This document shows positions 26,871-35,270 of a DNA stretch of 64,000 nucleotides, one piece after another. The stretch is from SICU01 sp038045445. GTDB taxonomy: Archaea > Nanobdellota > Nanobdellia > Pacearchaeales > GW2011-AR1. A model generated the notes under the pieces. The model ran no database searches, had not been told where the DNA came from, and saw only the letters and a program-made list of their open reading frames with translations. The stretch covers positions 1 through 64,000 of the forward strand of contig JBBSYC010000008.1 in NCBI GenBank assembly GCA_038045445.1. The letters are read 5' to 3'. The stretch's first letter is position 1. Every line of letters begins with the position of its first letter. Position numbers and translations under genes: made by a program.

Positions 26871-27776
26871 ATGAACTCAAGAGAGGGATTGGCAGATTTG
26901 CAAAATAGGTTTAATCAAACAAGAGAAAGGCTCAATCAAAAAGTGAATCAACATTGTGGAGAACTAATTGCTGCTTCATCTAGGGAATATGAATCTTATG
27001 GATGCGGTGGAAGACAGCTTCGTTTAAGAGAGAGGTTTGAAGTAGGAACAATAACTGACAGGACTGAATTTACTGATTGCTTTACAACTAACGCGTTCTT
27101 ATCAGGGGTTAAAACTTCAAAAAGAGAAACCAGTGATTTTTATGGAGCATCATATGATGTTATGTCTCTTGTCGCTGATATGGATAAGCCACCAGAACCG
27201 CCTGCCAGAAGTTTTCATGACCTTGACGGAAACCCTTTTAGACCAATTCGGATTTATGAGTTTGAAGAATTCTTTGAAAGAACAGAAAGTCCGAGATTAG
27301 CACTTTGGATTGGAGACGCCGAAACAATCCCTTATTTACAAAATCGCTTAGAAGGACATGTTTATATGACACTTGCGAGAACCCTTGAAAGAGAGCTTCC
27401 AATGACTGAGAAGATTCTAAGAAAAATTGAAAATGAACAATTTGATTTATACAAATCAATAAAAAATGAAGAAAACAGGTTGGGTAAATTGACGGCAGAG
27501 ATAAACAGAAGACTTGGGGAGCTTAAAGAAGCTCGCAGGAATGGAGAAGATATAATTGAGGATGAAGTTTGTATAAACCTTAACTTTGGTCCTACAGTCT
27601 CAGAATCAAGGAATGGATTAATAGCATTAGTAAGAAGAGCAAGGGAAAGAAGATATGCAAAAGAAGGCTTAAGAGTTGAAAGAAAAAAAGATTCTGGAGT
27701 TGTAGAAGTAATTGATTTCGGCGAGTTCTTTGAGGATAGAATTAAAAGATATTTATCTAAAAAACAAACTGCTTAA
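26871..27776 (+). CDS. Unrecognised coiled-coil protein
   Basis: 301 residues from the ATG at 26871; a TTTATATC box at about 26842 lies some 27 nt upstream and supports this leaderless start. The protein is charged, Arg/Glu-rich and soluble. Helical, coiled-coil-like stretches lie near 10-40 and 180-245. A middle region contains SYDVMSLVADMDKPPEPPARSF. No family is recognised and no cysteine or catalytic pattern stands out. It lies between 5S rRNA and RNase P component 4, which suggests but does not show a link to RNA. Confidence 0.6.
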   Translation: MNSREGLADLQNRFNQTRERLNQKVNQHCGELIAASSREYESYGCGGRQLRLRERFEVGTITDRTEFTDCFTTNAFLSGVKTSKRETSDFYGASYDVMSLVADMDKPPEPPARSFHDLDGNPFRPIRIYEFEEFFERTESPRLALWIGDAETIPYLQNRLEGHVYMTLARTLERELPMTEKILRKIENEQFDLYKSIKNEENRLGKLTAEINRRLGELKEARRNGEDIIEDEVCINLNFGPTVSESRNGLIALVRRARERRYAKEGLRVERKKDSGVVEVIDFGEFFEDRIKRYLSKKQTA

Positions 27777-27807
27777 GGTTTAATACTTCTAGACTATATT
27801 GTAGAGG

Positions 27808-28062
27808 ATGAAAACACTCTCAAAAAAAGAAGTTGCTAAAAGGATAGAAGATTATTTTTCTAAAGATAAACTTGATTCTCTTCAGACTAAAAAGATAAAG
27901 AATCTTGCAATGGCTAACCAGATTAGACTTAAGGACCATAGAAAAAGATTTTGCAGGAAATGCTTCGAAGATTTAAGACTTGGAAAAATCAGAGTATCTG
28001 AAAGATATAAAACAATTGTTTGTGGTTCTTGTAATTATAAAAATAGATTTAAGCTTTCTTGA
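27808..28062 (+). CDS. rnp4: RNase P protein component 4 (Rpp21/Rpr2)
   Basis: 84 residues. An N-terminal helical region (KIKNLAMANQIRL) is followed by a zinc ribbon with C49-x2-C52 and C72-x2-C75 and basic residues around it. This is the archaeal Rpp21 layout at near the usual short length. It helps the RNase P RNA cut tRNA leaders. The 3' end overlaps the convergent rpoN by 14 nt. Confidence 0.82.
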   Translation: MKTLSKKEVAKRIEDYFSKDKLDSLQTKKIKNLAMANQIRLKDHRKRFCRKCFEDLRLGKIRVSERYKTIVCGSCNYKNRFKLS

Positions 28063-28246
28063 ACTTGGATACTTCCTCTAAAACGTCTGCGTGACCCAAT
28101 AGTGCTGCCCTGCAGCAATATCTTTCTAAACCCAAATCAGTAAGAACTTTCCCTGCTTCTTCGCCAGCGCTCACTCTACGTTTATACTCTTCCCACAACT
28201 GCCCTATCGGCTTCCCACAACCAAAACAGCGAACTGGAATTATCAT
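28049..28246 (-). CDS. rpoN: RNA polymerase subunit N (Rpb10 homologue)
   Basis: 65 residues. It starts MIIPVRCFGCGK and has the zinc site C7, C10, C44, C45, as in the family. The usual YCCRRM reads YCCRAAL here, so one conserved Arg is missing. RpoN assembles with RpoD/RpoL. It stands alone rather than after rps9, its common archaeal neighbour, which lies about 10 kb away on the other strand. Confidence 0.92.
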   Translation of the reverse strand: MIIPVRCFGCGKPIGQLWEEYKRRVSAGEEAGKVLTDLGLERYCCRAALLGHADVLEEVSKFKKA

Positions 28247-28296
28247 AACTGAGATGAAAGAAGAAGGTTTTTAAATATTCCGCTAAGAATAAGGGG

Positions 28297-29010
28297 GTGG
28301 TTGATTCTCTAATAAAACTTGAAGATGTAACTAAGCATTACCACATGGGAGACGCCGTTGTAAAGGCAGTCGATGGAATTAATATTGCTATTAAAAAAAG
28401 AGATTTTGTGGCAATAATGGGTCCATCTGGGTCTGGAAAGAGTACTGCTATGAATCTTGTTGGAAGCTTGGATATGGCGAGTCATGGAAGAATACTTTTA
28501 GAAGGAGTGGACATAGAGAGATTTGGAGAATCCGAACTAGCACAATTAAGGGGGAAAAAGATAGGTTTCATATTCCAAAGTTTTAACTTGATACCCAATT
28601 TGACTGCTAGAGAAAATATAATGCTTCCCATGCTATTTCAGGGAGTTAATATTGAAGAAAGAGAGCGAAGAAGCCTGGAACTTCTGAAAATTGTGGAATT
28701 GGAAACTAGAATGGATCATTATCCTAACCAACTAAGCGGAGGACAACAACAAAGAGTCGCAATTGCTAGAGCTCTTGCAAATGATCCAGAGATAATTCTT
28801 GCTGATGAACCTACTGGAAATCTGGATACTAAAACTGGAGAAAATGTAATGAATTTATTGACTGATTTAAACCAAAGAGGAAAGACTATCATCTTAATCA
28901 CTCATGCTCCTGAAGTGGCTATGAACCATGCCAAAAAAATATACTGGTTAAAAGATGGTAAAATAGAAAAAGTAACAATAAAAAAAGGAAATTCATGGGT
29001 AAAAGAATGA
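28297..29010 (+). CDS. ABC transporter ATP-binding protein (MacB/LolD-like)
   Basis: 237 residues from a GTG preceded by a GGGGG stretch. Walker A GPSGSGKST is at 42-50, the Q-loop FIFQSFN at 91-97, signature LSGGQQQR at 146-153, Walker B ILADEP at 167-172, and the H-loop ITHAP near 206. It belongs to the MacB/LolD/FtsE group that works with FtsX-type permeases as mechanical transmitters rather than simple importers. It is first in an operon with an exported protein and two permeases. A TTTTTAAATA box lies about 25 nt upstream. Confidence 0.9.
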   Translation: MVDSLIKLEDVTKHYHMGDAVVKAVDGINIAIKKRDFVAIMGPSGSGKSTAMNLVGSLDMASHGRILLEGVDIERFGESELAQLRGKKIGFIFQSFNLIPNLTARENIMLPMLFQGVNIEERERRSLELLKIVELETRMDHYPNQLSGGQQQRVAIARALANDPEIILADEPTGNLDTKTGENVMNLLTDLNQRGKTIILITHAPEVAMNHAKKIYWLKDGKIEKVTIKKGNSWVKE

Positions 29011-29070
29011 TTAGTTCATGTTGCCATTTTTTAAATAAATCCTTATAAATGTTGTTTATTGCGCTGGATA

Positions 29071-29901
29071 ATGAAGAAAATAATTATTCTGTTTTGGAGT
29101 GCTTTTTTGATTCTTAACCTTACTAGCGGACTATCTGTTGATTCAGTTACTGTAGACACCGTATCTCCAGGTGAAGAGGGAGTCATTAAAGTTAACTTAG
29201 ATAATGATGGGAATAGAGATATAGATTTTCTTTCTTTCAGTCTAAAATTCCCTAATTCTGGAATAATTCCTTGGGGAAGTTCCGAGGCATTCATTAATAC
29301 ATTGAAAGAAGATGAAGAAGAAACAATTGCTTTCAAATTCAGAGTTGGAAATGACTTACCAGTTGGAACATACTCTCTTTCTTATTCTATGACTTATGAG
29401 GAAAATAATGATGAAAGGGAACAAAGTGGTACTATAGGAGTGATCGTTTCTGCTGAGCCTGAAATAGAAATAATTGCCGATACTCAAAACGCAATAATTG
29501 GATTGCAAGAAACCTTGAATCTCAGAGTCGTAAATAAAGGTCTTGCAGATGCAAGATTTGTTTATCTTTTTATAGAAAGTGAAGATATTACCTTGCTTTC
29601 TGAAAACTCGGAATACATTGGGACAATAGATTCTGATGACTTTGAGACTAGTTCTTTTGAAGTTATTTATAACCGCAAATTTCCATTGATATCTGTTAGG
29701 GTAACTTACAAAGACTTTAACAATAAAGAACAAGAAATAACTAAAAGTATATCTCTTAGAGCTTATACTTCTGATGAAGCAATAGAGAAAGGTATTTTAA
29801 AGAAAAACAATGTGCCTCTCTATGTCGGAATTGTTTTATTATTGGTTATATTGTGGATTGTATATAGAACTCTTAGAAGAAGACATAAAAACAAAAACTA
29901 A
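29071..29901 (+). CDS. Exported CARDB-like protein with C-terminal membrane anchor
   Basis: 276 residues from the ATG at 29071 (a TTG at 29059 is upstream; a TTATAAAT box 25 nt before the ATG supports it). It has an N-terminal signal (IIILFWSAFLILNLTSG), two beta-rich domains of CARDB/COG1361 type (VSPGEEGVIKVNLDNDGN near 30; NAIIGLQETLNLRVVNKGLADA near 145), a membrane helix near 247-266 and a short basic tail. It lies between the ATPase and permeases, so it is probably the outside partner of this ABC system. Confidence 0.75.
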   Translation: MKKIIILFWSAFLILNLTSGLSVDSVTVDTVSPGEEGVIKVNLDNDGNRDIDFLSFSLKFPNSGIIPWGSSEAFINTLKEDEEETIAFKFRVGNDLPVGTYSLSYSMTYEENNDEREQSGTIGVIVSAEPEIEIIADTQNAIIGLQETLNLRVVNKGLADARFVYLFIESEDITLLSENSEYIGTIDSDDFETSSFEVIYNRKFPLISVRVTYKDFNNKEQEITKSISLRAYTSDEAIEKGILKKNNVPLYVGIVLLLVILWIVYRTLRRRHKNKN

Positions 29902-29925
29902 AGGTCTTTTTTGGAGGAAAACTGA

Positions 29926-31146
29926 ATGATTGTAGATTACATTTCCATTGCTTTTAGAAATCTAAGGCGTAGGGGAATAAGGAGTTGGTTGACACTTATA
30001 GGAATTTTTATAGGCATTGCAACAGTGGTTTCATTAATAAGCTTGGGAGGTGGATTAAAAGAAGCTATTCTCTCTCAATTTGGAGCTGGTTCAACAGAGG
30101 TGATTGAAATTCAAGCAGGAGGACTTAATTCTTTTGGACCTCCCGGAACAAGTGTTGCTAATCCTTTGACTACTGAAGATGTCAAAGCAATTGAAAGACT
30201 AAATTCTGTCGAAAGTGCGATTGGTAGGCACATTGTTACGGTAAAGGTTGAATTTAATGATCATTTGATAATAGCATCCGCTACTGATGTACCTGAAGGT
30301 TCTGAAAAAGAAATCAGTTACGAGATAATGGGTGTTGAACCTTTAGATGGAAAATTGTTAGATGATGAAGATATAGGGAGTGTTGTATTGGGAAATAATT
30401 TTTATTTAGAAGATAAAAGCGGTTTTGAAAAACCAGTAAGGGTTGGAAACAGCATAAAAATAAATGGAAAAAATTATGATGTGCAAGGAATATTAAAAAA
30501 AGAAGGAAGTTTTATCTTTGACCAAATAATAATATTCAATGAAGATGATTTGAAAGAGATTTCGAACTATGGAGAGACTGTTGACTTTATAGAGGTCAAA
30601 GTTAAAAATAGAGAACTTATTGACTCTGCTGAAAAAGATATCGAAGATTTATTGAGAGATAGAAGGAATGTAAAAATTGGAGAGGAAGACTTTGAGGTCT
30701 CTACTCCTGAAGCTTCTTTATCAACGGTAAACCAGATACTTACTGGAATACAAATTTTTGTTGCGATGATAGCTATTATTTCAATAATTGTGGGATCTTT
30801 AGGGATTGTGAACACCATGACTACATCGGTTCTTGAAAGAGTTAAAGAAATTGGTATAATGAAAGCAATTGGTGCAAAAAATTCTGATATATTTTACCAA
30901 TTTTTCATAGAGGCAGGACTATTAGGACTTGTTGGGGGAGTTGTTGGAATATTGTTTGGAATATCCATAGGATATTTTGGAACATTTACTATAAACTCCT
31001 TTCTTGGAGCTTCAACATCTCCTCAAATAAACTGGAGCCTTATTATTATAACATTTTTGGGAAGTTTCTGCATAGGAGCAATATCGGGGATAATTCCGGC
31101 GATAAGAGCTGCAAATCTAAAACCTGTGGAGGCATTGAGAAGTTAA
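29926..31146 (+). CDS. ABC transporter permease, FtsX/MacB type
   Basis: 406 residues. It has the MacB layout: helix 1 at about 18-40 (LTLIGIFIGIATVVSLISLGGG), a large outside domain (~45-270), then three C-terminal helices. ERVKEIGIMKAIGAKN is the conserved FtsX cytoplasmic segment. It is a tandem paralogue of the next gene, with which it shares a 60-nt identical stretch. With the ATPase it could extract or signal across the membrane. Confidence 0.9.
   Translation: MIVDYISIAFRNLRRRGIRSWLTLIGIFIGIATVVSLISLGGGLKEAILSQFGAGSTEVIEIQAGGLNSFGPPGTSVANPLTTEDVKAIERLNSVESAIGRHIVTVKVEFNDHLIIASATDVPEGSEKEISYEIMGVEPLDGKLLDDEDIGSVVLGNNFYLEDKSGFEKPVRVGNSIKINGKNYDVQGILKKEGSFIFDQIIIFNEDDLKEISNYGETVDFIEVKVKNRELIDSAEKDIEDLLRDRRNVKIGEEDFEVSTPEASLSTVNQILTGIQIFVAMIAIISIIVGSLGIVNTMTTSVLERVKEIGIMKAIGAKNSDIFYQFFIEAGLLGLVGGVVGILFGISIGYFGTFTINSFLGASTSPQINWSLIIITFLGSFCIGAISGIIPAIRAANLKPVEALRS
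30823..30882. repeat. 60-nt identical repeat in permease genes, copy 1
   Basis: This stretch codes for the conserved FtsX segment (TSVLERVKEIGIMKAIGAKN). It is identical at the DNA level to 32032-32091 in the next permease, while flanking DNA has diverged. Confidence 0.9.
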
Positions 31147-32358
31147 ATGGTAAATAAAGAATTAATAAAATATTCTCTTAAACATATCTCTCATAGAAAA
31201 GCGAGGAGTTTTCTCACAATATTCTCTATACTTGTAGGAATCTCGACTATATTCATATTTGTTAGTTTTGGACAAGGTTTATTTGATTATGTTAATGAAA
31301 TAAAAACTAGCTCCGGTGCAGATAAAGTTACTATAATTCCTAAAGGAATCGGCGCACCTGGATTGGATAACACTTTCTTTTTAACTGAAGAAGATATAAG
31401 AACTGTTGAAAAAACTTCGGGGGTTTATGAAGCGACTGGAATGTACTCCAAGGCCGCTGAAGTTACCAAGGGCAGAACAAAAAAATTTGTTTTTTTATTA
31501 GGATATGATCCTGATAAAGCTGACTTAATCAAAGAAGTATTCTCAATAGATGTTGATACTGGAAGAGACCTTAGGCAGAGTGATGATGCAAGGGTAGTTT
31601 TAGGACATAATTATCAATTAGATAAAAAAATATTTCCTAATGGTCTGACTTTAAATGATAATTTGGAAGTTCAAGGTCAGAAGCTAAGAATTGTAGGATT
31701 TTTTGAGGAAGTTGGAAATCCTCAGGATGATTCTAATGTTTATATAACAACAGATTATTTTGAGAAATTATATTTTAATAGTTCTAAAAAATTTAACCAG
31801 ATAATTGCAAGGGTTGACGCAGATAATATTGAGAGCACCATACAAAAAATTGAATCTGGACTCAGAAAATCAAGAAATCTTGAAAAAGGAAAAGAAGATT
31901 TTTTTGTAGCTTCTTTTGAAGAACTTTTGGAACAGTTTACTCAAGCGCTAGATTATATTGTTTATTTTGTTATATTTATTGCGCTTATTTCCGTAGTAGT
32001 TTCAGCCGTGAACACTGCAAATACTACAATAACATCGGTTCTTGAAAGAGTTAAAGAAATTGGTATAATGAAAGCAATTGGTGCAAAAAATAAAGAAATC
32101 TTTGCAATATTTGTCTTTGAGGCAGGATTTTTGGGATTTATTGCTGGACTTTTGGGAATCATTTTAGGATTTATTATAACCTCTATTGCCGGTGCTTTTC
32201 TTGATGCACAAGGATGGGGGTTTCTAAGCCCTCATTACTCTTGGCAACTATTTATTGGATGCATCCTATTTGCTACATTGACTGGGGCAATATCTGGAAT
32301 AATTCCCGCTTGGAGAGCTTCAAAAATAAGACCGGTTAGAGCACTTCGCTATGAATAA
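31147..32358 (+). CDS. ABC transporter permease, FtsX/MacB type (paralogue)
   Basis: 403 residues, starting right after the stop of the first permease. It has the same plan: an N-terminal helix (FLTIFSILVGISTIFIFVSFG), a large external domain, three C-terminal helices and the ERVKEIGIMKAIGAKN segment. The two permeases probably form a heterodimer with two copies of the ATPase. The 3' end overlaps the convergent CARDB-like gene by 10 nt. Confidence 0.9.
   Translation: MVNKELIKYSLKHISHRKARSFLTIFSILVGISTIFIFVSFGQGLFDYVNEIKTSSGADKVTIIPKGIGAPGLDNTFFLTEEDIRTVEKTSGVYEATGMYSKAAEVTKGRTKKFVFLLGYDPDKADLIKEVFSIDVDTGRDLRQSDDARVVLGHNYQLDKKIFPNGLTLNDNLEVQGQKLRIVGFFEEVGNPQDDSNVYITTDYFEKLYFNSSKKFNQIIARVDADNIESTIQKIESGLRKSRNLEKGKEDFFVASFEELLEQFTQALDYIVYFVIFIALISVVVSAVNTANTTITSVLERVKEIGIMKAIGAKNKEIFAIFVFEAGFLGFIAGLLGIILGFIITSIAGAFLDAQGWGFLSPHYSWQLFIGCILFATLTGAISGIIPAWRASKIRPVRALRYE
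32032..32091. repeat. 60-nt identical repeat in permease genes, copy 2
   Basis: Identical in all 60 bases to 30823-30882. Third-position identity is far above the rest of the pair, which suggests recent gene conversion. Confidence 0.9.
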
Positions 32359-33221
32359 TTTTGTTTTGAAGTTCTTATTAAATGTTTAATATGATGTCTT
32401 ACTTTTCTTCTTGATAAGTACAGATAAATAATTATCCCTATAACTGCAAGCCACAAAATAACTTGGCCTATTGAAACTGAAGATTTTTTCCTTGTGTTCT
32501 CAAAAGCTAATTCGCTGAATAAAAGCTCTTTAGTTAGCGAACGGCGTTCACCTATCTCATCATTGTATTGTAAATTTATAATTATTGACCCTGAATTTAA
32601 GCTTGCATCAAAAGTAATTGTTGTATCTTCATTTGAATCAAGCTCCCCTAAAATCTTTACATGACTTCCTTCGATTAAAGCATTATCTTGCTCGGGTACT
32701 TCCAAAGTAATCGCTCTTGCATTTTTCTCTCCTATATTAACTACTCCGAGAATCAATTTATTTGTTGAAAATGAATAACTATCTAAGGTCACGATAAAAT
32801 CTGTTCGCACCTCTTCAACAGATATATTGAAATCTGTAATCTTTGTCAATGAGGATTCTCCGTTCAACCAAGTCTTCAAACTAACTTTTTGGTCTCCATC
32901 TAATGCATTTGAATCCACCCTTACTTTATAAGGAATCATCCAAAAAGAATTATAATCTCTCTGATATGTCCCTCCTTTTATTACTTGCATCTTTGAATAT
33001 CCTGAATCAAGTGTGAATGGATATTCTTCTAAAAATTCTAAATTTATTATTCCACATTCTGGATTTTCGGTGCCCGTAATCTGAAAAAGCAACTTTACCG
33101 TTTCCCCTGGAACTGCTGAAGAAGGATCTTGATTCACAAGCGATGGTGTTAAAACACATAAAGCGGAAGAAAATTCAATCATTGTTAAAACAAAAGTGAA
33201 AATTATCAAAACCTTTTTCAT
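32349..33221 (-). CDS. Exported CARDB-like protein with C-terminal anchor (paralogue of 29071-29901)
   Basis: 290 residues. It has a signal peptide (VLIIFTFVLTMIEFSSA), beta-rich domains (SAVPGETVKLLFQITGTENPEC; NKLILGVVNIGEKNARAITLEV), a C-terminal helix (VILWLAVIGIIIYLYL) and a basic tail. The order and patterns match the exported protein inside the ABC operon, though the gene is convergent to it. It ends in TAG. It may be an alternative or additional partner of the transporter. Confidence 0.72.
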   Translation of the reverse strand: MKKVLIIFTFVLTMIEFSSALCVLTPSLVNQDPSSAVPGETVKLLFQITGTENPECGIINLEFLEEYPFTLDSGYSKMQVIKGGTYQRDYNSFWMIPYKVRVDSNALDGDQKVSLKTWLNGESSLTKITDFNISVEEVRTDFIVTLDSYSFSTNKLILGVVNIGEKNARAITLEVPEQDNALIEGSHVKILGELDSNEDTTITFDASLNSGSIIINLQYNDEIGERRSLTKELLFSELAFENTRKKSSVSIGQVILWLAVIGIIIYLYLSRRKVRHHIKHLIRTSKQNYS

Positions 33222-33270
33222 ATCATTATTTGGGGATTTGTACTTATAAATGTTGCAGAAATTATATCAA

Positions 33271-33325
33271 AAAATCGATGCAACACCACGCACTTTAGTG
33301 TGTGGTTTGATTGTTGCTCGATTTT
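33271..33325 (+). repeat. Hairpin element, unit 1
   Basis: The core near-palindrome is CCACGCACTTTAGTGTGTGG (33286-33305). It is framed by an outer stem, AAAATCGA(T)GCAAC (33271-33284) against GTTGCTCGATTTT (33313-33325): 13 pairs with one bulge. The core is the reverse complement of those in units 2 and 3. Confidence 0.8.
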
Positions 33326-33332
33326 TGGATGC

Positions 33333-33382
33333 TCAAAGTTTCACCACACACTAAAGTGCGTGGTTTTACTGAGACACTTTGA
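33333..33382 (+). repeat. Hairpin element, unit 2
   Basis: The core CCACACACTAAAGTGCGTGG (33344-33363) sits inside a perfect 7-bp outer stem, TCAAAGT (33333-33339) with ACTTTGA (33376-33382). It is followed by CATGAAAA and then a TTTATAAAG box (33391-33399) that may serve the zinc-ribbon gene. Confidence 0.8.
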
Positions 33383-33431
33383 CATGAAAATTTATAAAGT
33401 GTTGATTGTTACAGGTTTGAAAGAGGACAAA

Positions 33432-33638
33432 ATGACAAGTAAGTGTGTTTATTGTAAGACTGAACTAACTGATGGTAGGGCCGTGGATGTTTGCACTCCT
33501 TGTGGTAGAGGAATTTGGGGAGAGAAGATGTTTCAAGCAATAATCTCTAACATGGGTACTGCAAGAGATAAGGGAGACTTGTATCAAGGAAGTGTTACAT
33601 CTCTTAAACCCTCACAAGGTTCTACGGAAGCTTTTTAA
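33432..33638 (+). CDS. Small zinc-ribbon protein
   Basis: 68 residues from the ATG at 33432. It has a C5-x2-C8 and C21-x2-C24 zinc site, then GRGIWGEKMFQAIISNM and a Gly/Ser-rich end. The compact form resembles small conserved archaeal zinc-ribbon proteins of unknown role. A TATA box at 33391-33399 lies about 40 nt upstream, with GAAAGAGG between, so this mRNA may have a short leader. It is 22 nt before rpl21e and may lead that operon. Confidence 0.68.
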   Translation: MTSKCVYCKTELTDGRAVDVCTPCGRGIWGEKMFQAIISNMGTARDKGDLYQGSVTSLKPSQGSTEAF

Positions 33639-33660
33639 AGGTAACCTCACCAGATATTTC

Positions 33661-33927
33661 ATGTTAACCAACAAGAAAATTAGGTCTAGAGGAAAGATAT
33701 CTCTCACTAAATATTTTCAACAGTTTGACGAGGGAGATAGCGTTGCTGTCGTGAGAGACTTAACTGTTCAGAGCCCTGGTTTTCCATCTAGAATCCAGGG
33801 AAGAACTGGCGTTGTAATTGAAAAGAGAGGAACTTCTTATGTGATTTTAGTAAAAGACTTTACAAGAGATAAGGTTTACATAGTAAGACCTGTTCATTTA
33901 AAGAAAATAGAGGTAATTAAAAAATGA
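33661..33927 (+). CDS. rpl21e: Ribosomal protein L21e
   Basis: 88 residues from the ATG at 33661; upstream in-frame codons only cover the end of the zinc-ribbon gene. RSRGKISLTKYFQQFDEGDSVAVV and GFPSRIQGRTGVV are the L21e core (SH3-like barrel). It is slightly shorter than usual. The stop overlaps rpoF (ATGA). First of the overlapping translation/transcription operon. Confidence 0.92.
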   Translation: MLTNKKIRSRGKISLTKYFQQFDEGDSVAVVRDLTVQSPGFPSRIQGRTGVVIEKRGTSYVILVKDFTRDKVYIVRPVHLKKIEVIKK

Positions 33928-34223
33928 TTCTTAAAATGACTCCTGTTCACTTGGGCGAGGTTATAGAACTTGCAGGAGACTTGGAGTCTAAACCTGAGTT
34001 GAGAGATTATCTTAAAGAATTTTCTAAATTGGATAAAAAGAAAGCAGATTCTCTGATTGAGGGTCTTCGGGCTATTGGAAACCCTAAAATAAAAGAAGAA
34101 TCAATGGTCAAAATTGCAGACATTATTCCTCGCGATGCTGAAGAAATTTCTAAAATATTTAATGATACCTCTCTTAGCGAGAAAGAAATAGAAGAGATTT
34201 TATCGGTGGTTAAGGAGTACTGA
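33924..34223 (+). CDS. rpoF: RNA polymerase subunit F (Rpb4 homologue)
   Basis: 99 residues, the usual length. VHLGEVIELAGDLESKPELRDYL and the C-terminal HRDC-like part (EEIEEILSVVKEY) match RpoF. It forms the RNA polymerase stalk with RpoE. Position after L21e is typical of archaea. It is 2 nt from the next gene. Confidence 0.9.
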   Translation: MILKMTPVHLGEVIELAGDLESKPELRDYLKEFSKLDKKKADSLIEGLRAIGNPKIKEESMVKIADIIPRDAEEISKIFNDTSLSEKEIEEILSVVKEY

Positions 34224-34225
34224 AC

Positions 34226-34765
34226 ATGATAAAGAAAGATGATTATGCTTTAGTATTAGACTATCTTGCGAATGGTTATCCTTTGTCTGGCAACATGAAA
34301 TCAGTAGTCCAAGCTATAGGAATTCAACATCTTGCTTTGCTTGAATTGGCACCAGTAAGGGGTGCTCAGATAGACATCAAGGAAAAGGTTTATATAGGTC
34401 CTGAAAGGAGAGACAAGATATACTATATTATCGGCAGGTTACGTGTCGATAAGCTTACAGAGACCGCGAAGATCCAGCTACAAGAGTTTGTCGAGGGACA
34501 TGTTGGGGAGCATGAACAAGAATTTGTTAAATTCTTTAATACTGCTCAGGCAATAAATACAAGATTGCATCAACTTGAACTTCTACCCGGATTTGGACGC
34601 AAACATACTCAAGAGTTGCTTAACTCAAGAAACGAAAAACAGTTTGAATCTTTTGAGGAGATAAGGCAAAGAGTAAAAAGTGTACCTGACCCAAAAAAAG
34701 CTATTGAAAGAAGGATTATCGAGGAATTGACTGAAAATCCGAGACAAAGATTGTTTGTAATGTAA
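34226..34765 (+). CDS. DUF655 protein (predicted RNA-binding, helix-hairpin-helix)
   Basis: 179 residues. DYALVLDYLANGYP at the start and LLPGFGRKHTQELL (a helix-hairpin-helix motif near 118-131) match archaeal DUF655. The family commonly follows rpoF in archaea. Nucleic-acid binding is likely, but no activity is known to me. One base separates it from rps13. Confidence 0.88.
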   Translation: MIKKDDYALVLDYLANGYPLSGNMKSVVQAIGIQHLALLELAPVRGAQIDIKEKVYIGPERRDKIYYIIGRLRVDKLTETAKIQLQEFVEGHVGEHEQEFVKFFNTAQAINTRLHQLELLPGFGRKHTQELLNSRNEKQFESFEEIRQRVKSVPDPKKAIERRIIEELTENPRQRLFVM

Positions 34766-34766
34766 T

Positions 34767-35270
34767 ATGGCAGAAGAAAAAATAAAGAAAGAACCTAAAG
34801 AGCAGAAGCAAAAGCACCAGAAGGAAGAAGACTTGCTGGAATCACTTGTAAGAATTCATGGAAGAGACATTCCAGGAAACAAAAAGGTTTATCCTGGACT
34901 TAAACACATTAGAGGAGTTTCATGGACAATTTCTAATGCAATATGCAGAATACTGGGAATAGATAAAAAAATGAGAATCTCTGAGCTTTCTAAAGAAGAC
35001 ATAGAAAAAATAGAGTCATTCTTGCAAAAACCTATTCTTTATGAATATTTAAAAAATAGACGTAAGGATTATGATACTGGAGAATCAAAACATTTGTTGA
35101 CTAATGAACTCGATATGGCTAAGGATTTTGACATTAAACGTATGAGACAAATAAAAAGTTATAAGGGTATGCGTCATGCACTTAAACAGCCGGTTAGAGG
35201 ACAGCGTACAAGAAGCCACTTTAGAACAACTGGCGTTGCAGTGGGGGTAAAAAAAAGTAAAGTAAAATGA
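34767..35270 (+). CDS. rps13: Ribosomal protein S13
   Basis: 167 residues. A Lys/Glu-rich N-terminal extension (~25 residues) precedes the core: RIHGRDIPGNKKVYPGL, IRGVSWTISNAICRILGI, and the basic tail KQPVRGQRTRSHFRTTG. It sits in the head of the small subunit. The stop overlaps rps4 (ATGA). Confidence 0.95.
   Translation: MAEEKIKKEPKEQKQKHQKEEDLLESLVRIHGRDIPGNKKVYPGLKHIRGVSWTISNAICRILGIDKKMRISELSKEDIEKIESFLQKPILYEYLKNRRKDYDTGESKHLLTNELDMAKDFDIKRMRQIKSYKGMRHALKQPVRGQRTRSHFRTTGVAVGVKKSKVK

Noticed and set aside
33271..33382. CRISPR-like repeat pair
   Set aside because: Only two units, the core is palindromic and inverted, spacing is irregular and no cas genes are present.
33300..33431. N-terminal extension of the zinc-ribbon protein through the hairpin units
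   Set aside because: The open frame there only reflects the repeat sequence; the TATA box at 33391 lies downstream of it, so the ATG at 33432 is the better start.
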